DNA from: Jaltomata sinuosa
Taxonomy: Eukaryota > Streptophyta > Magnoliopsida > Solanales > Solanaceae
Direction: 5' to 3'
Assembly (NCBI GenBank): GCA_003996215.1
Contig: QJPP01002942.1
Span: forward strand, 186,001 to 250,000
Length of the DNA: 64,000 nt
Under the pieces are notes generated by a model, which was not told the DNA's origin, searched no databases, and saw nothing but the letters and a program-made list of their open reading frames with translations. Each line of letters starts with the position of its first letter. Position 1 is the first letter of the stretch. The position numbers and the translations under genes are program-made. This document shows positions 56,690 to 64,000 of the stretch, piece after piece.

Positions 56690-59600
56690 TGTCATAACCC
56701 GATTTCTTGGTCATAATGGCACCTATAACTCCTCAGCAGGCAAACCAATCCTCGTAGCCTAGAACAATTAGTAATGAGCTACCTTATAACAGTTTAAACA
56801 AAAGAGCAGGTAAAATAGCGGAAGCAAAGGAACAAGATAAAGAAATTAGATAAGAAGGATAACATATATGAAAAGCAGAAACTAAACAAACCCAAAACCT
56901 GCTATCATAGCGTATAGAAGCCCGAACTACATAAGGAGTACAAGGGTCCAAAAGAAATATACATATACACAAGTTGTCTCTGAGTTGTGACAGAGTACAG
57001 AATATACAAAAGATAAACTAAGTCAAGCTCTGAACACCATGAGCTCACCCTCAGCCTGGATGGTCCAAACACAGCACCCCGCACGAGTCTCCGGCGCTCT
57101 ATCAGAGATGACCTACACTAGGATCTGCACCAGAAGATGCAGAGGGTAGAGTGAGCACCAAATGTGAAGCATAAGGTACCTTGTAGGTATCATAGGCCGA
57201 CTGGGCACATATAAAGTAAAAGAGCAATAGCAGACAGGGTAGAAACAACAGTCACAGAAATCAATGAAAACGTACACATGAACTAGCCCAGAGGGAAGAC
57301 AAAATAAGGCAACATACAAGGCTAGCAAATAGAATATATACACACAACAGGCCCAGGTAAAAGTAAAGATGACACACCTGGGATCCTCGCAAAATAGTAT
57401 ATATGTAAATAAGTTCTAACAATGGGCGGTATACCGGTAACCTCAAGTATAATGAAATAGGAGAGAAGAATAAAGGTAGACATGCTCGACATACAAGAGT
57501 TAATACCCAATCTAGTCATACAAACTCTATCCAGGAACTCACAACCTTACATTAATCATACTCATACTCGACCGTAATAGGGAACGATATCGGAATAAAG
57601 TAACAAGAGTCTACCTACAGTCTCTCGGTTGCCCAGACAACCAAGGAACGCAATCAAGTGAAAATAAATCCTCTGACATCCCATACTACCGGAGCGTATA
57701 ATCAACACACAGAAACAAGAGTGGTATCTCAAATAATGAATGATATGATGCATGAAAACCTCAGGGTGAAATAGAACTTCTGATGTACCTCATTCGGTGC
57801 CGATCGGGCCCAGCAGGCAGGTTCCATTGAATGACACAACACATATACCTCTGCTCCACCGTATAACCTTCCCCCAGCACACACAGCCCAAAGCCTCAGG
57901 CCCAGAGTGGAAAGTTCCATGGAAGTCCCGGACCCCATACTAAAACTCAGAATCAAAACATATCCTCTGAAATCAAGTCTGAGTTCAAGCCAATGGCTAA
58001 GTCTCAAATATGCATGCCTAGACCCTGTCTAGGACTAAAACAGTAAAACAGATGTCTCAAAAACTCTTCCAAGGGTGCTCAAGCACAACTAGGTCTAAAA
58101 CAGTAGTAAAAACGTCTCAGATGCTCGACCCGGCTGAGCCTGATATCATTTCAAATCAGTAAGGAAACTCAGCTAGCACTCTGACCCACTCGAGTCTAGC
58201 AATAGTAGTAAATCATGATAAAACCATATCTTTATCCTTGTTTTACCCCAAGAAGATCCACGTATCAAGTCAAATTATTTCCAAATCCAATTTCATCAAA
58301 AACGGGCTCTTGGGTCATGCAAGGTTTAGAAAATCAGTTTTCGTAGGCCCGAAGCCAAAAACCATAATAAAACATGGAATAACCTCTTTATATGCATGGA
58401 AATGATATGATCAACCCAAATAGCTGCCCGGCAGCTCACAATCAACCTAGCGGCGCTGCACAGGCTCTGAAGCTACTCAGCAAACATAACCAGCCTAGAA
58501 TGATATTTCTATGTCCGGGACTCGCAAACATTTCCAATAATCCCACCTTCTATATTCCAGAGTCAACAATACCTCACGGGGTCACAAGGGTAATAAATAT
58601 ATCAACTAATAGGAATACTACACACAACAGAGGAAAGAAATAGGACGAATCATGGAAAAGCGATCAAGGTCTGTGGTACCAACCTAATAACCCAATCCAA
58701 GGATGCCAACTAGTACAATTTGACCCAATATATGTGAAGTGTAGGGAGTTAAGTCGTAACCTACATGTCGTCCGATGCCAAGTTGTGGGAACGACTATAT
58801 CCGAGGCCGAGCTTCTCTGAGAAGCTCCAAACGAGAATCAAACTATCAAATTCATGAATAAAATATTAAGACGAGTCTAACAATGCCCATATTGCTATAT
58901 TTGTAGCCGGGTCGAAATTCGGGTCAAAAGCGGGCCCGCGGGGCCCACAATTCAAACCAAAAATGAAAAGAATCAAGATGACGCCAACGATGCCAAGAAG
59001 GTATGCTCCAAATTTGAGCACAATTGGACAAGGGAAGGTCACCAAAACAGCCCGCCCAAGTTGGGGATTGAAGAATGGAAATTTCAAAAATAAAAATGGA
59101 AATTGGGTAAGAATTACTTACCAAAACGATAAAGAATCAGCCCAAGACGGATAAAACTTCACACCCATGAACATGCACAAGCTTAAGAGGCAGAATCTAT
59201 CACAAAATCCAAGCTTTGGATTAGCATCAATGGAGGAATTAAGAGAAAAACCGAAGAAAGCAAGTTGGGGAAGATGACTTACCAAGAGGCGAAGAACTAA
59301 GGATAATCGACGAACAAATAATTTCCCAAGGTTTAGAACTGAATTGGATTAAAATGGTGGAGAGAATTTTGAGTTTTAGAGTGAGAAAAGTGAGGAGAAG
59401 GGATGGAAAAAACGATATGACAGCAATAAATAGTTGTTGTCCGCAGCAGATTTTCTGCACTTTTTAGAAAACTCAACGGGGCATTCGAGGAACAATTGGT
59501 AATCGATATTCAAAAATCAATAGTGCTAATAGAGTGGAAACAACGTTTCGGACTCAACGAAATCAATGAAACTTCCATACGAGGTCTTTTCGAAGAAATG

Positions 59601-60113
59601 TTAACCCAAGTCAACACTAACAAAAAGGAACTCAAAGGCTCGAAATGAGTTCGACTCACCTGGAACCCAAACCAACCATATTCCTAGCCCAAACTCAACA
59701 TTCCGGAGCTGATGGAATCATCAGATTTCGAATCCAACACTCCAATCATCGAAAGTCACCCGAAGTTACACTTTTAGCTCCAAATGGCCTGAAAATTGAG
59801 AAAACCACACAAACCCCACACCGAACGTTCTCAGGCCTCAACTAAAGGTCCAACTAGACCAAACTCATCGTTTCGGAGCTAACGGAACTGTCAGAATTCA
59901 ATTCCGAGCACGTTAGCTGAGAATGTTGACTAAAGTCAACAATATTCTAAGTTTAAAGCTCTAAAATAGGTGAACGGCTAAAACGACCAAATGAACGACT
60001 AGGGCACCAAACTACCTGTCCTAGCAAGCCATAAATGACTCGAGGCCACTACAGAAAGGTTCTAACAGTGCAATAAATGCAAAAATGCAAAGATGACTGA
60101 AAGGGTCATCACA
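56690..60113 (-). repeat. E7 3' LTR
   Basis: About 3,424 bp, edge TGTCATAACCC on the plus side and TGTGATGACC on the minus side. It contains a short imperfect repeat with CTAAAACAGTA at about 58035 and 58100. No supported gene in this stretch. Confidence 0.7.
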
Positions 60114-61495
60114 ACATCCACTACTAAAAATACTTTCGTCCTCGAAAGTCAAGAAGAATGGAGTACCTGAAGGCTCGAACAACTGCGAATATTGAGCACG
60201 CAACTCACTCTTGGTCTCCCAGGTAGCCTCCTTGATCGGACGATGCCTCCACTGCACTTTCACAACTAGAATCTCTCTAGATCTCAACCTCCTGACATTT
60301 CTGGCCAGAATAGCTATCGGCTCCTCAACAAATGATAAACTCTCATCCAACTGTACTGAATCCCAATGCAACACATAAGACTCATCAGGCACATACCAGC
60401 GCAACATCCAAACATCTAAAACTGGGTGAACAACTGACAACATCGGAGGCAAGGCTAATATGTAGGCAACACTACCAACCCTCTATAGAATCTTAAATGA
60501 CCCAATAAACCTGGGGCTAAGCTTTCCCTGCCGACCAAATCTCATCACGCCCTTCACGGGCGATACTTAGAGGAAAACCAGATCACCAACACTGAACTCC
60601 AAGTCACAGAGTCTACGATCAGCGTAGCTCTTCTGCCTACTCTGGGCTACTCTAAGTCTGTCCTGGATCAAACAGACTCGGTCCAAGGAATCTCTAAGTA
60701 AATATTTACCCTACGGTCTGGACTCTAACCCATCAAACCAACCAATGGGGATCTGCAATGCCTACCATACAAAGCCTCGAAAGGTGCCATGCCAATGCTT
60801 GAATGAAAGCTATTATTAAACGCAAACTCACCCAATGGCACAAACTGATCCCATGAACCTACAAAGTCAAGAACACAAGCCCGAAGCATGTCCTCCAAGA
60901 CCTAAATAATCCTCTCAAACTGTCCATCTATCTGAGGGTGGAAAGCAGTACTAAGATGAACCTCCGTACCTAAATCCCTCTGTATAGCTCTCAAGAACTG
61001 AGATGTGAACTGAGTGCCACGATCTAAAATGATAGAAGCTGGGATCCCGTGCAACCGTACAATCTCATGAATGTATATCTGAGCTAACCTCTCTGCCCCG
61101 TAGGAAGTCTTAACCGGCAAGAAATATGCTGACTTAGTCAGCCTATCAATGATCACCCAAATGGAGTCAAATCCCCGTGTAGTATAAGGCAAACCAACAA
61201 CAAAGTCCATAGTAATACCTTCCCACTTCTACTCAAGAATGGGAAGTCACTGCATCAAACCACCTGGTCTCATGTGCTCGAACTTCACCTGTTGACAATT
61301 CAAGCACCGAGATACAAACTCTGCCACGTCCCACTTTATACCACTCCATCAATAAAGCTTTCTCAGGTCTCTATACATTTTTGTTGCGCCAAGATGGATG
61401 GAGTATTTGGAACAATGTGCCTCACGGAGTATCAACTGTATCAAATCACCAACTCTCGGAACACAAAGTCGACCCTCATACCTCAGAATTCCATC
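60114..61495 (-). pseudogene. E7 integrase and chromodomain
   Basis: Minus strand. The zinc region has AHCSKYSIHLGATKMYRDL (about 61430) and SRCLNCQQVKFEH, so the His-His-Cys-Cys set is visible. Then come MDFVVGLPYTTRGFDS (61210), LHGIPASIILDRGTQF (about 61040) and FHPQIDGQFERII (about 60920), so the Asp-Asp-Glu triad is intact. The tail has LRWYVPDESYVLHWDSVQ and a chromodomain LDESLSFVEEPIAILARN to KVQWRHRPIKEATWETKSE (about 60365-60210), which in chromoviruses guides integration to heterochromatin. Stops (for example after YRDLRKLY and ERII) and a frameshift near 60600 inactivate it. Confidence 0.9.
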
Positions 61496-63116
61496 AGAAC
61501 CCCAAGGTAGCCCGACTGGCCTCACCTCGAACCACCTGATCACAAAGGTCACACAAACTCTGATCCTCGAACTGTCGGCTCTGAATCTGATCAACTAGAG
61601 TAGAATGAACCTCAACACTAGCAACAACTCTGTTGGGATCCGATAAGTCAAGCCTAACCAAACAGTTAGCCAAGGATTGGATGTCCAAGACCAATGGTCG
61701 CTCAGAAGCTGAAAGTGAAGCTAGGCAGCCCATACTCACTGCCTTCTGACTCAAGGCATCCGCTACCACGTTTACCTTGCACGAATGGTATAAAATAGTG
61801 AAATCATAGTCCTTCAACAACTCAATCCATTTCCTCTGCTTCAAGTTCAGCTCGGGCTAACTCATCATGTACTGAAGACTACGATGGTCGGTGAATATCT
61901 CATAATGAACTCCATATAGATAGTGCCTCCAGATCTTGAGCACAAAGACTATCGCCGCCAACTCTAAGTTATGAGTGGAGTAGTTGTGCTCGTGAACCTT
62001 TAGCTACCTCAATACATATGCTATCACTAAACCTTGTTGCATCAACACACAACCAAGACCGGCCCCTGAAGCATCACAATACACAGAGAAACTCTGACCC
62101 TCAACCGGCAAAGTCAAAACTAGAGCTGAAGTCAATAAGGCCTTAAGCCTCTGGAAGCTATCCTCGCACTGATCAGACCACTAAAATGGAACATCATTCC
62201 TAGTCAAGATAGTCAAGGGTGCTGCTATGGAAGAAAATCCCTCAATGAACCATCTGTAATACTCGGCTAACCCAATAAAGCTGCGAACCTCGATAGAAGT
62301 AGTAGGTCTAGGCCAATCACGAACTACAGAAATCTTACCCGGATCAACTCTAATCCCATCCTTAGACACCACGTGCCATAGGAATACAACTGACTCTAAC
62401 CAAAACTCACACTTTGAGAGCTTGGTGTAAAGCCAATGATCTCTCAAAGTCTGAAGTACAGTCCACAAGTGTTGCTCATTCTCATCTCTACTCCTCAAGT
62501 ATACCAGGATGTCATCAATGAAGACTATCATGAACATATCCAAGTACGGGCTAAGCACCTTGTGCATCAAGTCCATAAAGTCTGCGGGGGCATTAGTCAA
62601 CCCAAAAGACATCACCAGGAACTCATAGTGGCCGTAACGTGTCATGAATGTTGTCTTAGGGATGTCCTCCGCCCTAATCCTCAATTGATGGTAGCCGAAC
62701 CACAAATAAATCTTAGAAAACATGGCGGAACCCTGAAGCTGATCAAATAAGTTATCAATCCTGGGCATTGGATACTTATTCTTCACTGTCACCTTATTCA
62801 ACTGCTGATAATCAATAATCATCTGCATTGACCCGTCCTTTTTCTTCACGGAGAGAACAAGAGCACCCCAAGGAGACACACTCGATCTAATAAACCCCTT
62901 AGCTAACAAATCCTGAAGCTGCTCCTTAAGCTCTCTCAACTCAGCAGGAGCCATATGGTAGGGAGGAATAGCAATGGATCTGGTGCCTGGCTCTAACTCA
63001 ATGGCAAAATCAATATCCCTCTCAGGTGGAAGGCCTGACAGGTCGATAGGAAACACATCTAGGAAGTCTTTAACTATAGGAACAGACTCAGGAGATATAG
63101 GGTCAGCACTAGCATC
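61496..63116 (-). pseudogene. E7 reverse transcriptase and RNase H
   Basis: Minus strand, open from 63116 to 62184. It has PSDLPG-like FPIDLSGLPPERDIDF, FIRSSVSPWGALVLSVKKKD, IDYQQLNKVTVKNKYPMPRI and the catalytic FIDDILVY (about 62510) with both Asp present, then FWLESVVFLWHVVSKDG and AEYYRWFIEGFSS. After a stop (62181-62183) RNase H follows: YCDASGAGLGCVLMQQGLV (about 62080), TDHRSLQYMMS and a linker to 61496. Same frame throughout except for a shift near 61500. It would synthesise DNA from element RNA if repaired; as it stands it is dead. Confidence 0.9.
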
Positions 63117-63860
63117 TCAGACATATGCTAGATAAGCTAAACAGTCACGGGATATCATCTTCCTAGCTTGAAGACAAGAAATAATCTCAAATGGTGCATG
63201 GCTAAAATAACTCTGCCACATAACCAGAGATACACCAGGCACGTCTATGGTAACGATCTTGGCATAGCAATCCAAAACTGCACGGTGAGGGGATAACCAG
63301 TCCATGCCTAGTATCACATCAAAGTCCAACATATCAAATATCATCAGGTCAGCCCAAGTATCCAAATCACCAACAGATATCGCACAGGATCTCACAATCT
63401 GATCCACTACTAAAGAATCTCCTACTGGGGTCAAAACAGAAACAGGCACATACAATGGCTCACTAGCCAACCCCAAACAAGGGAAAAAGTAGGCAGATAC
63501 ATATGAACAAGTGGATCCAGGATCAAACAAGGCATAAGCTGGTTGATGGCATACAAAAATCATACCTGTGATGACAGCATCCGAGGCCTCTACCTTCAGT
63601 CTCCCAAGGACCATATAGAACTAATGATGACCTCCACCTGCCCGACCGCCATCCCTACTATCTGCTCTACCACGTGGGGAACCACCTCTAGCCTGACCAC
63701 CACCCCCTCTAGTCAGAGGCTGAACTACTCACAGCGGTTCGGCTGGCTGAACTATACCTTGCTGGGGGAAATCTCTAGCAAAGTGACCAACCACACCACA
63801 AGTATAGCAAGCCCCTGACGACCTACTCGGTCGAGATGAACCAGCAGAACCCGAATGGCC
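63117..63860 (-). pseudogene. E7 gag zinc knuckle and protease
   Basis: Minus strand. The knuckle CYTCGVVGHFARDF (about 63815-63775) has lost its last Cys to Phe. A Gly/Arg-rich linker follows, then an open 165-codon protease (63614-63120) with YALFDPGSTCSYVS, where D-x-G is the catalytic loop, and DVILGMDWLSPHRAVLDC. The frame joins reverse transcriptase across a single TGA at 63117-63119. Confidence 0.85.
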
Positions 63861-64000
63861 ACCACAGCCTAATGCCCCAGAATTTGTACCTCTTAATGGC
63901 TGACCACTGTGACCTCGCTGACTACCCTGACCCTGCTCAAACTGAGAACCAGAAGCCTAAAGTGATGCCTGTACCAGTCGGCTAGACTGACCTTGATGCT
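63861..64000 (-). pseudogene. E7 gag C-terminal linker, cut by window edge
   Basis: Minus strand HQGQSSRLVQASL, a stop, then ASGSQFEQGQGSQRGHSGQ and further Gly/Ser/Gln-rich sequence leading into the zinc knuckle. Typical low-complexity linker between gag core and knuckle. The gag core is outside the window. Confidence 0.6.

Larger units (their letters stand above)
56690..64000 (-). mobile_element. E7: chromovirus-like Ty3/gypsy element, continues beyond the window
   Basis: 3' LTR 56690-60113, then on the minus strand, reading back from the window edge, gag zinc knuckle, protease, reverse transcriptase, RNase H, integrase and chromodomain. The 5' LTR is right of the window. A possible target duplication TCAAT lies at 56685-56689. 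It is the best-kept pol of the window but has stops and at least two frameshifts. Confidence 0.85.

Overview
This window is nuclear plant DNA made almost entirely of nested, mostly dead LTR retrotransposons. I found no host gene, tRNA, rRNA or CRISPR. The plant assignment rests on Ty3/gypsy elements with chromodomain-type integrase ends, an Athila-like gag-protease with a decayed Asp-tRNA primer site, several Met-tRNA primer sites (TGGTATCAGAGC), 5-bp target duplications, and pervasive C-to-T/G-to-A decay. A Solanaceae pericentromere is my best guess from the style of the LTRs. That guess is inference.

Layout. 1-22 is the tip of an LTR. 53-4217 is element A (minus): a 569-bp 3' LTR, an intact 1,063-codon ORF and part of its leader, with the 5' LTR lost. 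4218-5070 is a low-complexity, LTR-like block at a rearrangement breakpoint. From 5071 to 45423 runs E1, a decayed minus-strand chromovirus-like Ty3/gypsy element that itself sits in the RNase H region of plus-strand element E0 (45424-48511). E1 is interrupted three times. (1) E3, an Athila-like element (7040-29135), lies in its reverse transcriptase. (2) A solo LTR (29852-30527) lies in its protease. (3) E4, a non-coding element with 3-kb LTRs (33807-43981), lies in its 5' LTR. E3's left LTR holds element C (8062-19336, minus), and C holds its relative B (9946-15165, plus). B in C in E3 in E1 in E0 is therefore a five-level nest. The B, C and E4 junctions carry perfect target duplications, E3 a near-perfect one, and the E1-in-E0 site is shown on one side and by comparison with E7.

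Right side. The 3' LTR of E0 (47122-48511) is cut by LTR fragment E5, which is cut by E6 (48843-55891: LTRs of 3.1 and 3.4 kb around only 524 bp). E7 (56690 to the window edge, minus) follows, with a 3.4-kb LTR and the best-preserved gag-pol of the window, still broken by stops and frameshifts.

How the parts relate. A, B and C form one non-autonomous group: TGATA...TATCA LTR ends, protease-like domain, conserved C-terminal domain, no reverse transcriptase. Their gag end exists in two forms, a zinc-knuckle form in A and an acidic Tyr/Gly/Asp-rich form in B and C. E4 and E6 share a non-coding leader next to the primer site with each other and, in part, with coding element E1, which suggests they were copied in trans by E1-type machinery. 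A TCGCA/TGCGA-rich block sits just upstream of the TATA box in LTRs of otherwise different families.
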